The notes below the pieces were generated by a model. That model saw nothing but the letters and a program-made list of their open reading frames with translations. It was not told the origin of the DNA and searched no databases. Source: Myxococcaceae bacterium (GTDB lineage Bacteria > Myxococcota > Myxococcia > Myxococcales > Myxococcaceae). From it: DNA of 46,376 nt. The stretch lies in the NCBI GenBank assembly GCA_016793095.1, contig JAEUJQ010000014.1, positions 1 through 46,376 of the forward strand, given 5' to 3'. How positions within the stretch are numbered: the first letter of the stretch is position 1; every line of letters starts with the position of its first letter. The translations under genes and the position numbers were made by a program. Shown here piece by piece: positions 16,511-26,934 of this stretch.

Positions 16511-16589
16511 GGCCGCGTCCCGTCGCAATCGACGTGCCCACGAGGCCCACGCGAAGAACCGCGGGCTTGCGCGGCGACGCTGACGCGAC

Positions 16590-17006
16590 GTGCAGCCGGT
16601 GGCGCCGCCCTCGACGCGGCCGGTGCCGCAGGCAGGGTCCCTCGCGCCGACGCCGCTTGGTGGCGAGAAGCCGGGCCAGGTGGCTCACGTCAACACCATT
16701 CAGGAGCCGCGCATCGCGCCGAGGTCGCAGTTCCGCGACGTGGTGAACCAGGCCATCGACGCGGTGCGCGCGCGGGGCCAGGGCATCGACCCGCAGGACC
16801 CGGACCGCATCACTGACTACGACACCTACCACTCGGCCGTCGTCTCCGAGCTGCGTGGTCGGGGCTACAACGCCGCCTATGACGGCGAGGAGCTCGCGGT
16901 GGGGCGCGCGAACGACTCGTTCAACGAGCAGTTCGACATCTCGACGTCCACCGGGCTCGTGCGGCGCTTCTACAAGTCGTGGATCAGCCCGCCCGTGTGG
17001 GCCTGA
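16590..17006 (+). CDS. Small soluble protein of unknown function
   Basis: The 138-residue protein starts with a GTG, with a proline-rich N-terminal part. A charged helix (FRDVVNQAIDAVRARGQGID) and a compact C-terminal block with YDGEELAVGRANDSF, FNEQFDI and GLVRRFYK follow. The mixed, well-balanced composition and coding-like third positions argue for a real gene. No signal peptide or family is recognised. No ribosome binding site is obvious. Confidence 0.55.
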   Translation: MQPVAPPSTRPVPQAGSLAPTPLGGEKPGQVAHVNTIQEPRIAPRSQFRDVVNQAIDAVRARGQGIDPQDPDRITDYDTYHSAVVSELRGRGYNAAYDGEELAVGRANDSFNEQFDISTSTGLVRRFYKSWISPPVWA

Positions 17007-17033
17007 GTTCGCCACTGGCGTCGTGACCTCGAA

Positions 17034-17039
17034 TAGAGT
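17034..17039 (+). promoter_or_regulatory. -10-like hexamer TAGAGT, possible leaderless start
   Basis: TAGAGT ends 6 nt before the GTG at 17046; no Shine-Dalgarno sequence is present. The identical hexamer stands 9 nt before the kinase start on the other strand (22487-22492). Confidence 0.3.
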
Positions 17040-17045
17040 CACGCC

Positions 17046-18389
17046 GTGGTCAGGCCCTCCGCCCCCGCCGCGTTCGTCGTCGCCGTCGTGAGCGGCGTCG
17101 CGTGCTCCCTCGTCGTCGACACGCGGGGCCGGTGTACGACCGCGGCCGACTGCCTCGCTGGCCAGCGGTGCGAGCAGGGAGCCTGCACCGGCGACGGCGC
17201 GGCGGGAGGCACCGGGCCGGGAGGTGGCGGCGTCGGAGGCGGCAACACTTCCGGCGGCGCTGGCGGGGCGGCGGGAGGCTCGTCTGGTGGCGCGTCGGGC
17301 GGCGGGCTCGCCGGCGGGTCGGCTGGAGGTGGTGCCTCGGGAGGTGGCGTCGCTGGCGGCGCCTCGGGCGGTTCGGGAGGCGGCTGCGCGCCCGAGTCGA
17401 ACATGGCCTTCTGTTCCCGCCTGGGCGTGCAGTGCGGCGAGGCGCTGGGCCTCGACTCGTGCGGCCTGTCCCGCCAGGCGCTCTGCGGCTCGTGCCTCGA
17501 CGCCGGCACCGCGTGCGACGGCGGCCTGTGCCTCTGCGTGCCCGAGTCCGACCCGGTCTTCTGCTCGCGGCTGGGGAAGACCTGCGGGCAGGTGTCGGGC
17601 ACGGACTCCTGCGGCGCGCCTCGAACCGTCACCTCCTGCGGGACCTGCACGAGCGGCACCTGCGGCGCGGTGATGCCCAACGTCTGCCCGACGTGCATGC
17701 CGGAGGACAACCCGACCTTCTGCACGCGCCTCGGGAAGAGCTGCGGCCAGGTGACGGCCAACGACAACTGCAGCGTCATGCGCACGGTCACGAGCTGCGG
17801 CACCTGCTCGCTGCCGCAGACGTGCACCGCCTCGAACACCTGCGCCTGCATGCCCGAGTCCGACGGGGCGTTCTGCTCGCGCCAGGGGCGGGCCTGCGGC
17901 TCGTTCACCGGAAACGACAACTGCACCGTCATGCGCACGGTGACGTCGTGTGGCACCTGCACCACACCGCCCAACCTCACCTGCAGCGGCAGCGGTCAAT
18001 GCACCTGCGTCGCCGAGAGCAACACCGACTTCTGCACGCGCCTCGGCAAGACCTGCGGCTCGCTCACCGCACCGGACAACTGCGGCGCGTCTCGCACGGT
18101 CTCGTGCGGCGGCGGGTGTCTTTGCGGACAGACCTGCTCGAACAACGTGTGCGTCGCTGACGTCTGCTCGCGCACCAACGGGCAGAGCTGCAACTGCAGC
18201 CCCGAGTGCTGCGGAAACGCGAGCTGCGTGGGTGGCTTCTGCTGCAAGAACAACCTCACCACGGCCGGCTGCGGCCCGAACCCCGCCGACACGCCCTGCG
18301 AGTGCTCGCAGTGCTGCAGCGGCTGCTCGCGGAACAACCAGTGCGTCAACAGCAGCCAATGCAATGGCGCCCCGATGTGCACGAACTGA
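17046..18389 (+). CDS. Cys-rich repeat lipoprotein with Gly-rich linker
   Basis: The 447-residue lipoprotein has lipobox VSGVAC (C20). A short Cys segment (CTTAADCLAGQRCEQGAC) and a Gly/Ser/Ala linker of about 70 residues precede five tandem Cys-rich repeats. Each repeat reads roughly C-x-P-E-S-x-x-x-F-C-x-R-L-G-x-x-C-G and closes with an S-C-G-T-C-type motif, and each holds an even or nearly even number of cysteines. The C-terminal 90 residues form a further Cys knot-like region (CNCSPECC, CECSQCC). The repeats resemble disulfide-stabilised extracellular modules common in Myxococcota. The start is GTG at 17046. The FHA-sigma-54 gene follows after 27 nt. The function is unknown; adhesion or surface display is plausible. 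Confidence 0.75.
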   Translation: MVRPSAPAAFVVAVVSGVACSLVVDTRGRCTTAADCLAGQRCEQGACTGDGAAGGTGPGGGGVGGGNTSGGAGGAAGGSSGGASGGGLAGGSAGGGASGGGVAGGASGGSGGGCAPESNMAFCSRLGVQCGEALGLDSCGLSRQALCGSCLDAGTACDGGLCLCVPESDPVFCSRLGKTCGQVSGTDSCGAPRTVTSCGTCTSGTCGAVMPNVCPTCMPEDNPTFCTRLGKSCGQVTANDNCSVMRTVTSCGTCSLPQTCTASNTCACMPESDGAFCSRQGRACGSFTGNDNCTVMRTVTSCGTCTTPPNLTCSGSGQCTCVAESNTDFCTRLGKTCGSLTAPDNCGASRTVSCGGGCLCGQTCSNNVCVADVCSRTNGQSCNCSPECCGNASCVGGFCCKNNLTTAGCGPNPADTPCECSQCCSGCSRNNQCVNSSQCNGAPMCTN

Positions 18390-18416
18390 GCGCCACTCTG
18401 GCAGGATGACGTCCGC

Positions 18417-19709
<1,293 letters not shown>

Positions 19710-19805
19710 CGCGCTCCCAGTTGGGGCCTCGCGTTCGTTCGGCCTGCGGCAAGGTGACGACGGGCTCGTCGGCTCCGCCCTCACTCCCGTTCGCCTCACG
19801 TCACC

Positions 19806-20624
19806 TCAGTTGGCGGACGACGGCGTCAAGAGCCAGGTCGCCAGCGCCGCGACCGCGAAGGCGCCAGCGGCAGCCCACGACACGTCGGCGAAGAGGGCGG
19901 ACTGGCGAACCGAGGCGACGCGCATGGCGTAGGACGGGTCGAGCACCGAGAGCTGGTTCGACTGACCGACCGCCGACACGCCGAGCGCGATGGCCACCCC
20001 GATGGACACCACGGCCGCGCCCCCGAGCCCGAGGGCCACGATGCGGCCGGTCGGCAGCGCAGGAGCAGCAGCGGCCGTCACGGCGGGCTCCAGCGGTGGC
20101 GGAGGAGGCGGCGGCTCGGCGCGCTTGACCGGCTGGTCGGTCGGCGCCGGGACGGTGGCAGCGGCGCGCGTCGCGACCGCCGGGAGCTTCGAGACGAGCT
20201 CGACGGCGAGCGCCGACAGCTCGGTCGAGAGCGCCTTCGCCTTGATGGTGCGGGTCACCACCGCGAGCGATTGGCCCGTGCGCCCGTCGATGACGCTGGC
20301 ATCGACCGCGAGGTCGCCGCCCAGCTTGACCAACTGGAGCGAGACGAGGCGTTCGAAGCCCGAGACCTTCGCGAGGCTCGCGACGCAGGCCGCGGCGCCG
20401 TTGCACACGGCCGTGTCAGGGAAGCCGGCCTTCGCGAGGCGCGCGTTGGCGCTGGCGGTGGGGAGCACGGCGCCGAGCGGACTGTCCGCCTGCTGCTCGA
20501 GCGCCGACGCGAGCTGTTGGGCGAGCTCCTGGGCGCGGGCCGCGTCGAGCCCGATGCGACGTGCGACCACCACCGAAGACTCGGGAGCAGCGGCGAGCAG
20601 CGCGAGGGTGACGGCGCCAAACAC
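19806..20624 (-). CDS. Secreted or membrane-anchored protein next to a Ser/Thr kinase
   Basis: The 272-residue protein starts with a signal-like segment (FGAVTLALLAAAPE). A folded domain follows (about 15-150) with C-N-G-A-A-A-C and strands FERLVSLQLVKLGGDLAVDASVID. A proline-rich linker follows, and then two hydrophobic C-terminal helices (VALGLGGAAVVSIGVAIALG and WAAAGAFAVAALATWLL). Such proteins are frequently encoded downstream of Hanks-type kinases in myxobacteria, as here, 125 nt after the kinase. The function is unknown. The start is GTG, with a TATGCT 8 nt before it and no ribosome binding site. It is convergent with the sigma-54 activator. Confidence 0.65.
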   Translation of the reverse strand: MFGAVTLALLAAAPESSVVVARRIGLDAARAQELAQQLASALEQQADSPLGAVLPTASANARLAKAGFPDTAVCNGAAACVASLAKVSGFERLVSLQLVKLGGDLAVDASVIDGRTGQSLAVVTRTIKAKALSTELSALAVELVSKLPAVATRAAATVPAPTDQPVKRAEPPPPPPPLEPAVTAAAAPALPTGRIVALGLGGAAVVSIGVAIALGVSAVGQSNQLSVLDPSYAMRVASVRQSALFADVSWAAAGAFAVAALATWLLTPSSAN

Positions 20625-20632
20625 GGAGCCGG

Positions 20633-20638
20633 AGCATA
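20633..20638 (-). promoter_or_regulatory. -10-like hexamer TATGCT, possible leaderless start
   Basis: On the minus strand TATGCT lies 8 nt before the GTG at 20624; no Shine-Dalgarno sequence is seen. This is one of several genes in the window with this arrangement. Confidence 0.3.
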
Positions 20639-20749
20639 CCGCTGAACGCCGGCGAGGGTCGTTCGCCTCGCGATGGAGGGAGCGAACGTCAGCTCGTCAG
20701 TGCGCCCGCGGAGCTGCCCGGGCACAGCGTGGGCTGCGTCCCTCCGGCC

Positions 20750-22477
20750 TCACGGTTCTCTGCCGTTCAGCGCGCTTTGCACGAAGCCGTCCAGCGTCTC
20801 GGCAGCCTCGGCGCGGGCTCCGCTCGCGAGCTGCTTGCCCGCTTCGTTCAACATCAGGTCGAACAGGCGCCGGTCTTCTGCGCTCCTCGAGGTGCGCGCC
20901 TTCGCCCAGGCCGTCTGCACGCGCTTGTGTCGGGCGGAGAGCGCGTCGATCTTCACCTGCTTCGGGCGCTCGGGCGCCGCGGTGACGGTGGGAGGCGTCT
21001 GCGGCTCCGGCGGAGGTGGCGCTGTCGGCGCTTCACCGACCGGGCCGGTGACCGGCGACGCGGGCGGCGTGGGCTCTGGCACCGGCTCGACTGCCACCTC
21101 GGCCGGGGGCAGCCGTGTCGGCGTCACTGGAACCGGGGCCGTCTCGGTCGGCTGCAGGAGCCACGTGAGGGTCACGACTCCCGCGACGAGGGCCACCCCG
21201 ATGGCTGCCAGGACTCCGAGGGGAAGCCCTGGAGGGCGGCGCTCGGTGACGACGCTCGACGAGGCAGGCCCGTCGAGGACCTGTGTGCTCGAGGTGGGCT
21301 GCGCACCGCTCGGCGGCAGGATTCGCGTCGCGGGGGTCCTGTCGGCGGGCTCGAGCGCCGCCCGGGTCTGCGACGGCTGCTCGCGCGTCTCATCCCCACG
21401 CACGTCCTCGGCCTCTCTCGTCTCGGCGCGCCGCGCGGCCTTCACGTCTGACGGGCTCTCGTCGCCGACGGGCTCGGGGACGAGCTGCGTCATCGACGTG
21501 GGCGCGATGATGAACTGGGTCGCGTTGAGGTTGAGCGCGCGCTTGAGGCGCTTGAGCTCCTCCCGCACCGCCTCGGCGCTGGCGGGCCGGTCTCTGGGGG
21601 CCTTCTCGAGCAGGCGCAGCACCAGGTCGTCGAGCTCGGGCGGGACGCCGGGCAGGCGCGACGAGGGCGGGCTCGGCGCCTTGTTGAGGTGCATGTTCAC
21701 CACCTCGTACGGCGTCTCTGCGTGGAAGAGGCGCTCGCCGGTCAGCAGCTCGAAGGCGATGACGCCGACGGCGTAGAGGTCGGTGCGGGGGCCGACTGCC
21801 TGGCCGCGGGCCTGCTCGGGCGCCATGAACTCGGGCGTGCCCATCACGCGCGACACCCGGGTCTGCGGCGTCTCGCCTCGCGCGACGGGCGCCTGCTTCG
21901 CGAGGCCGAAGTCGAGCACCTTCACGAAGGTCGAGCCGTCTGGCTGCTTGACGAGGAAGATGTTCGAGGGCTTCAGGTCGCGGTGGATGACGCCGGCTGC
22001 GTGGGCCGCGCCGAGCGCCGCGAGGATCTCGTCGAGGATCCGCAGCACGTCCTCGATCGGCAGCGCGCCGTGCTGCTTGAGGTGCGCCGAGAGCGAGCAG
22101 CCTGACAGGTACTCCATCACGAAGTACTGCCGGCCGTCGGGCAGCGCGCCGAACGAGAAGATGTCGATGATGCCGCGGTGGCCGATGGCGTTGACCGCGC
22201 GCGCCTCGGCGAGCAGGCGCTGCGCCTCGTCCTTGTCGGTCGCGAGCTCGCGGCGCAGCAGCTTGATGGCGACGCGTTTGCCGATGACGGGCTGCAGGCC
22301 CTCGTACACCTGGCCCATGCCGCCTTCGCCGATGAGGCCCTTCACGCGGTACTCGCCGATGAGCGTGCCGATGGTGCGGTCCGTGCCTTCGTCCGGGTCC
22401 TCGGCGGGGCTGCCGTCGCGCGGGCACACGGGCATTCCAGGCGGGACCGGCTGGTGGCAGACCGTGCACACGCGCAT
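20750..22477 (-). CDS. Hanks-type Ser/Thr protein kinase with N-terminal zinc ribbon
   Basis: The 575-residue protein opens with a zinc ribbon (CTVCHQPVPPGMPVCPRDG). The kinase domain spans about 40-300, with a Gly-rich loop LIGEGGMGQVYEG, ATP-binding K72, catalytic HRDLKPSN (D167) and metal-binding DFG (189-191). The activation segment ends in GTPEFMAPEQ. After a Thr/Glu-rich juxtamembrane stretch comes one transmembrane helix (418-441, PLGVLAAIGVALVAGVVTLTW). A periplasmic part follows, with a Pro-rich linker and a C-terminal helical stretch. It is probably an inner-membrane signalling kinase; phosphothreonine readers such as the FHA protein at 18417 are candidate partners. The ATG start has TAGAGT 9 nt before it and no Shine-Dalgarno sequence. 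Confidence 0.93.
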   Translation of the reverse strand: MRVCTVCHQPVPPGMPVCPRDGSPAEDPDEGTDRTIGTLIGEYRVKGLIGEGGMGQVYEGLQPVIGKRVAIKLLRRELATDKDEAQRLLAEARAVNAIGHRGIIDIFSFGALPDGRQYFVMEYLSGCSLSAHLKQHGALPIEDVLRILDEILAALGAAHAAGVIHRDLKPSNIFLVKQPDGSTFVKVLDFGLAKQAPVARGETPQTRVSRVMGTPEFMAPEQARGQAVGPRTDLYAVGVIAFELLTGERLFHAETPYEVVNMHLNKAPSPPSSRLPGVPPELDDLVLRLLEKAPRDRPASAEAVREELKRLKRALNLNATQFIIAPTSMTQLVPEPVGDESPSDVKAARRAETREAEDVRGDETREQPSQTRAALEPADRTPATRILPPSGAQPTSSTQVLDGPASSSVVTERRPPGLPLGVLAAIGVALVAGVVTLTWLLQPTETAPVPVTPTRLPPAEVAVEPVPEPTPPASPVTGPVGEAPTAPPPPEPQTPPTVTAAPERPKQVKIDALSARHKRVQTAWAKARTSRSAEDRRLFDLMLNEAGKQLASGARAEAAETLDGFVQSALNGREP

Positions 22478-22486
22478 CGGCGTGCG

Positions 22487-22492
22487 ACTCTA
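22487..22492 (-). promoter_or_regulatory. -10-like hexamer TAGAGT before the kinase gene
   Basis: On the minus strand TAGAGT lies 9 nt before the kinase ATG at 22477, with no Shine-Dalgarno sequence and no clear -35 box. A leaderless transcript is possible. Confidence 0.3.
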
Positions 22493-22675
22493 GCTCACCG
22501 CCAGTGAACGCCGTCGCCGTCTCGCATGAGCTCGGTGCTTCGAGGCGCTGGCGCTCGAGCGTGGACGAGCCGCCCGGTTCGGCAGCCTCCGATGGCCCGG
22601 CACCCGACGGGCTGGCATCACCGAAGCACCGGTCCTCCATCACGAGCGCGTTCGAGCCACGCGCAGCTCCGTTGC

Positions 22676-23707
22676 TCAGGGATCGAACGTCACGGTCGGT
22701 CGCGCCATGCCGAGCCGTGCCTCGAGCTCGGGAGCGATGGCGAGCGGTGCGCCCGTCTCGGCGGCGAGCCTCCGTCCGAGGACGAGGGCTGGCTCTGCTT
22801 CATCTTGCCGCCGCAGGATCTCGAGCTCGCGGTCCTTGCCGAAGGCCACGAGCGAGACCCACTCGTCGTCGTCGCTGTCGGTCTCGAGCCGTACGGCGAG
22901 GCCCTCGAGCGCGATGGTGACGACCGACGAGCGCAGCCCAGACGTGCGCAGGGTGAGCCGGCCAGGAGCCATCAAGAGCTCGCGCCTCCAGAGCAGCGCC
23001 GCCAGGCCGACCGCGAGCGCGAGGACGACCACCAGCGTCCAGAGCGCGGCTTCGACGGGAGCCTCGGCGCGAATCGCCTCGCGGGCTGGCAACGCGCTCA
23101 GCAGCCACGAGACGACTCCGCCCACGAGGGCTGGCGCTCTCGACGCCTCGAGCACGAGACGGCCAGTCGGGTCGCGCACCTCGCTCCAGCCGGCAGGCAC
23201 GGTGGCGACCACCCGATGACCGAGGTCCAGCGAGCGCCGGAGCTCGTCGCGGAGGGCGGTGCGCTCGTGTCGGGTGCCCAACGTGACGAGGGGAAGCGTG
23301 CGCGTCCGGGTCCGCGCCGCGAGCGTCCGGTCCCGGCCGATGAGCACCACGTCGTCGAGGTCGTCGCGGCCCAGGGCGACGTCTTCGCGGAACCTGCGCC
23401 TCACGGTCAGTCGCTCGCTCGACCACTCGAGCTCCTCGCGACCGAACACCTGCTGCAGCAGCGCGCCGATCGCTCCGACGCCTCCGACGGTCCACAGGAC
23501 CAACCAGAGGCCGAGGAGCACCGTGGGCGGGGCGCGCTGGTGTGGTGGGAGCAGGTTCAGCAGCGTGCCGATGGCAAACACCTCGCCCGCCGCCCAGCCA
23601 ACGAGCCAGAAGCTCAGGAACGCCACCACGACGAAGCGACTCCGCCCCCGAGGTCGGAGCACGACGTGCCGCGCGCCGCTGAGAAGCCCGGTCGTCAGGT
23701 CGTCCAT
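22676..23707 (-). CDS. Membrane protein with three hydrophobic helices, translationally coupled to the upstream lipoprotein
   Basis: The 343-residue protein has two N-terminal transmembrane helices (FVVVAFLSFWLVGWAAGEVF and TVLLGLWLVLWTVGGVGAIG). A cytoplasmic Arg-rich domain with strand patterns (LEWSSERLTVRRRF, DLDDVVLIGR) follows, then a third helix (WTLVVVLALAVGLAALLW) and a second beta-rich domain. The two strand-rich parts may be PH-like domains; that is uncertain. The start ATG at 23707 overlaps the upstream TGA (TGATG), so a GTG one codon earlier is rejected. Translational coupling with a large secreted lipoprotein is unusual and implies linked production. The function is unknown. Confidence 0.7.
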   Translation of the reverse strand: MDDLTTGLLSGARHVVLRPRGRSRFVVVAFLSFWLVGWAAGEVFAIGTLLNLLPPHQRAPPTVLLGLWLVLWTVGGVGAIGALLQQVFGREELEWSSERLTVRRRFREDVALGRDDLDDVVLIGRDRTLAARTRTRTLPLVTLGTRHERTALRDELRRSLDLGHRVVATVPAGWSEVRDPTGRLVLEASRAPALVGGVVSWLLSALPAREAIRAEAPVEAALWTLVVVLALAVGLAALLWRRELLMAPGRLTLRTSGLRSSVVTIALEGLAVRLETDSDDDEWVSLVAFGKDRELEILRRQDEAEPALVLGRRLAAETGAPLAIAPELEARLGMARPTVTFDP

Positions 23708-26700
23708 CACCGCTCGAGACAGCCTATGTCCGGCCCGGCCCCACCGTCTCGTGGACGGCCGTCGAGGTCGAGCAGCACGGGCGTACCGTCGGCGCGCAAC
23801 GGGGAGCTCCCCCGGTCGATGCAGGAGGACCCCGCGCGCAACCGGTACGACGGCCCCGCGTCAGCCACGCTGGGCTCGAAGCAGCTCACGTTCGGCGCGA
23901 GCATGTTCCCGTTGACGTCGAACGCGCCCGCGTCGGCCTGGACGATTCGCAGCGCGGCGTCCATCGCGGCGGGCGCCACGCCAGGGCGGTCGAACCAGAA
24001 GTACGAGCTGCCCCAGTCGGTGGTGCAGCCCCGGTCCTTGACCATCACGGGCGAAGGTGCGCGCCCTCCGCCGATGATGGAGGAGCGCACCACGAGGTTC
24101 CCCGAGGTCGTCCCACACAGGACGCCGGTCGAGGACGGGTACTGGAAGGGGTCGCCCTCGCCGTCGAGGGTGCTCGCACCGACGCGCGCGCTGCCTGCGA
24201 GGTTGAGCACCGCCGGCTCCGCCGCGGCGTTGCAGCTCACGGTGGCCGTGGCGCGCCCCACCGACGCGTGGCTCGCGAAGAGGCCCAGCGACGAGCTCGA
24301 GTCCACGCTGAGCGCGACCGGCCCGCCGCCCTCCGCTCCGCGAACCCGTGACCGCTCGACGATCGCTGCGCTGCTGACGAGCGACACGGCCACGGGATCG
24401 ACGCTGCACGACGCCGGACCCGTCGAGGCCACCTCGAGGCGGCTGTCGCGGATCTGCAGTCCGACTCCCGGCGCCACGGCCGAGGCCGTCACGGCGCTCA
24501 GCGGGCCGCTACCACCGACGAGGTCGACGTCGAGGCGCTCGAGCTCGAGGGGCCCCAGGGTCGCGTTGGCGAGGACCACGCCGCGCGCGCTCCCCGCCGT
24601 CGCGGCGCGTACCGTGAGGCGACGCACCCTGAGCCCTCGCGGGTCATCGATGGAGAGGCCTGTGAATGACGTGGTGCCGTTCGGGAGCCAGGCGACGACG
24701 TCTTCGACGACGCCGCTCACCCTCGTGAGGCTCACGCCCGTCGTCGTCGTGGCGCGCGGGCCCTGGCCGCTCGTCAGGTCGACGTCGCGCAGCTCGAGGG
24801 CGCAGTCCGCCACCGCCACGGCCATCGAGTAATCGACTGGGCTGTTGGGCCACGCCAGGGTGAGGCGCTCGAGGCGGACGCCTGCCACGCAGCCGCTGAC
24901 GCTGACGCCGACAGTTCGGTAGGCGTCCTCGACCTCGCCGAGGGTGACGTCTTCGACGGTGAGCGGGCCGCTCGAGCTCGTCGCGGTGATGCCAGTGAAG
25001 GTGACGCCGGGGACCGACGGCTGCGGGTCGACGACGAGGCGGGAGAGCGATCCCCAGACGTTCTGTACCTGGACGAACCCCCAACTCACCCGAGGGTGGC
25101 CCGAGGGAAGTAGGCGAAGGTCGCGGACGACGAGGTGGGGGCAGGTCGAGCACGCAAGGACGAAGCCCGGCCCTGAGCCGCCGACGCCCGGGTCGAGGAG
25201 CCGGCCTCGCACGGCCTCGACGGTGAAGTCGGTTGCGCCGAGCGCCGAGACGAGCGCGCTCTCGCCTGACGCCGCGTGCCGGCGCGCCTCGAGCGTCAAC
25301 GAGCGCACGGCTGTACCCGTCGTCCCGTTCGCCGTCACCACACCGTTCGTGAAGGAGAGGGTCGTGGTGAGCGTGTCGCCCCGCACCCAGCGCGTCGACG
25401 AGCAGGCCTTGAAGCCCCCCGCGAGGGTGCACTGCGTGGGCAGCGCGAGGTTCTGCGTGCGCGTCCACGTCTCGCCTTCACGGAGCGCGACGACGGCGCC
25501 GATTCCGGCGTCAGGGAGCGCCTCGAAGGGGTTGCCCGCCGGGCTGCCGGGCGCACGGCCGTCACCGCCTCCGTCGCGCGAGAAGTACAGCGTCGGCACC
25601 GGGTCGGGCAGGCAGCGGCCGCTGGAGCACCACTCGCCGAGCCGGCAGTCGCACGGGTCCGAGCAGCTGAAGGACGGCGGCAGGCTCGAGCCGGCGTCGA
25701 CGAGCGAGGTCGGGCGGGTGGTGCACGTGCCGAGCCGGCAGACGTCGGTCGCGGGGCAGTCGAGGTCGTCGTCGCAGGTGCCGTCGAAGACGCACTGGCC
25801 CCGCTGGCAGGTGGCGTGCGGGTTGGCGCAGTCGGCTGGCGCCCGGCACTCGGGCGCACAGAAGCCCGCTCGGCAGACCTGACCCAGACGGCAGCGGAAG
25901 GTGCCGTCGCAGGCAGCGAGGCACTGGCCGATGCCGCCGTCGACACCCGCGTCGGGGCTGGTGTCGCAGACCGCCGCCGCCCCGCAGCCCTGGGTGCACG
26001 GGCGCACGCAGACGCCGAGGCTGACGTCACAGAGCCGGCCACGCGAGCACGTGCCCGTCGAGCAGGGCGCCGCGCACGCTCCATCGTCACACCACTCGCC
26101 CGCCGCGCAGTCACCGTTGAGCACGCAGCGCGCCCCGGCATCGACGGTCCCCGCGTCCATCACTCCGCCGTCCATGCCCCCCGCGTCGGAGGTGCCCGCG
26201 TCGGACGTGCCCGCGTCGGAGGTGCCCGCGTCGGCCCCCCCATCACGGAAGACGGGCGGGCTCGAGCAGACGTTGTCGAGACAGACGAGGCCCGTGGGGC
26301 AGTCACGGGGCTCCACGCACTCGGGGGCGCACCAGCCCACGGGCGAACACCGCTGGCCCGGAGGACAGTCACTGTTGAGGGCGCACCGGCCACCCAGGCA
26401 CCTGCCCGCCACGCACGTCGCCCCGACCGGGCAGTCACGGGAGTTGACGCACTCGGCGATGCACACGCCCCGCGCGCAGAGCTCGCCCACCGGGCAGTCG
26501 GAGTTGCGCGTGCAGGTGAAGCCCGCGTCGATGGCCACCGGGAGCGTGCCGTTCACCAGCTCGACCGCGTCGGCGCACACGCCCTGCACGCAGGTCTGCT
26601 CGGGCAGGCAGGCGAGGGCCGAGGTGCATGGACTGCGGCAGATGCCATCGACGCCGCACGTCATCTCGTTGACGCAGTCGGTCTCGCGCGCGCAGCGGAC

Positions 26701-26934
26701 CTCGTCAGGCAACAGGCAGACGTTGAAGGGGCGGTCGGCAGGGCGGCAATGCAGACCGGCGGGGCAGTCGCGGCTCGTCTCGCAGGCCGAGTGGCAGCGG
26801 CGGAACGCGCAGACGAGCGGGCTCGCGCAGTCGGAGTTGAGCAGACAGCCCTCGGCGAGTTCGCTCGGCGGCGGCTCTTTCGTGACGCATGAGGCGAACA
26901 GCGACAGCGCGACCAATGACGTGGTGAGGCGCAT
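23707..26934 (-). CDS. Large Cys-rich and beta-helix lipoprotein
   Basis: The 1075-residue lipoprotein has lipobox SLFASC (C16); ATG at 26934 follows GGGGGAG. Residues to about 470 are tandem Cys-rich modules (repeated C-x-x-N-S-D-C-P-x-G-x-x-C-type and P-x-D-C-A-N-type blocks). A short T-S-D-A-G repeat spacer separates two sets of them. From about 480 the protein becomes a right-handed beta-helix (AVRSLTLEARR, DFTVEAVRGR, HLVVRDLRLL, LRVRRLTVRA), ending in the closing motif DLDGRPRDGGAGPDIGCLER. That type of C-terminus is typical of secreted parallel-beta-helix proteins with a choice-of-anchor region. No catalytic triad is visible. It is probably cell-surface; binding or matrix interaction is plausible. 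Confidence 0.8.
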   Translation of the reverse strand: MRLTTSLVALSLFASCVTKEPPPSELAEGCLLNSDCASPLVCAFRRCHSACETSRDCPAGLHCRPADRPFNVCLLPDEVRCARETDCVNEMTCGVDGICRSPCTSALACLPEQTCVQGVCADAVELVNGTLPVAIDAGFTCTRNSDCPVGELCARGVCIAECVNSRDCPVGATCVAGRCLGGRCALNSDCPPGQRCSPVGWCAPECVEPRDCPTGLVCLDNVCSSPPVFRDGGADAGTSDAGTSDAGTSDAGGMDGGVMDAGTVDAGARCVLNGDCAAGEWCDDGACAAPCSTGTCSRGRLCDVSLGVCVRPCTQGCGAAAVCDTSPDAGVDGGIGQCLAACDGTFRCRLGQVCRAGFCAPECRAPADCANPHATCQRGQCVFDGTCDDDLDCPATDVCRLGTCTTRPTSLVDAGSSLPPSFSCSDPCDCRLGEWCSSGRCLPDPVPTLYFSRDGGGDGRAPGSPAGNPFEALPDAGIGAVVALREGETWTRTQNLALPTQCTLAGGFKACSSTRWVRGDTLTTTLSFTNGVVTANGTTGTAVRSLTLEARRHAASGESALVSALGATDFTVEAVRGRLLDPGVGGSGPGFVLACSTCPHLVVRDLRLLPSGHPRVSWGFVQVQNVWGSLSRLVVDPQPSVPGVTFTGITATSSSGPLTVEDVTLGEVEDAYRTVGVSVSGCVAGVRLERLTLAWPNSPVDYSMAVAVADCALELRDVDLTSGQGPRATTTTGVSLTRVSGVVEDVVAWLPNGTTSFTGLSIDDPRGLRVRRLTVRAATAGSARGVVLANATLGPLELERLDVDLVGGSGPLSAVTASAVAPGVGLQIRDSRLEVASTGPASCSVDPVAVSLVSSAAIVERSRVRGAEGGGPVALSVDSSSSLGLFASHASVGRATATVSCNAAAEPAVLNLAGSARVGASTLDGEGDPFQYPSSTGVLCGTTSGNLVVRSSIIGGGRAPSPVMVKDRGCTTDWGSSYFWFDRPGVAPAAMDAALRIVQADAGAFDVNGNMLAPNVSCFEPSVADAGPSYRLRAGSSCIDRGSSPLRADGTPVLLDLDGRPRDGGAGPDIGCLER

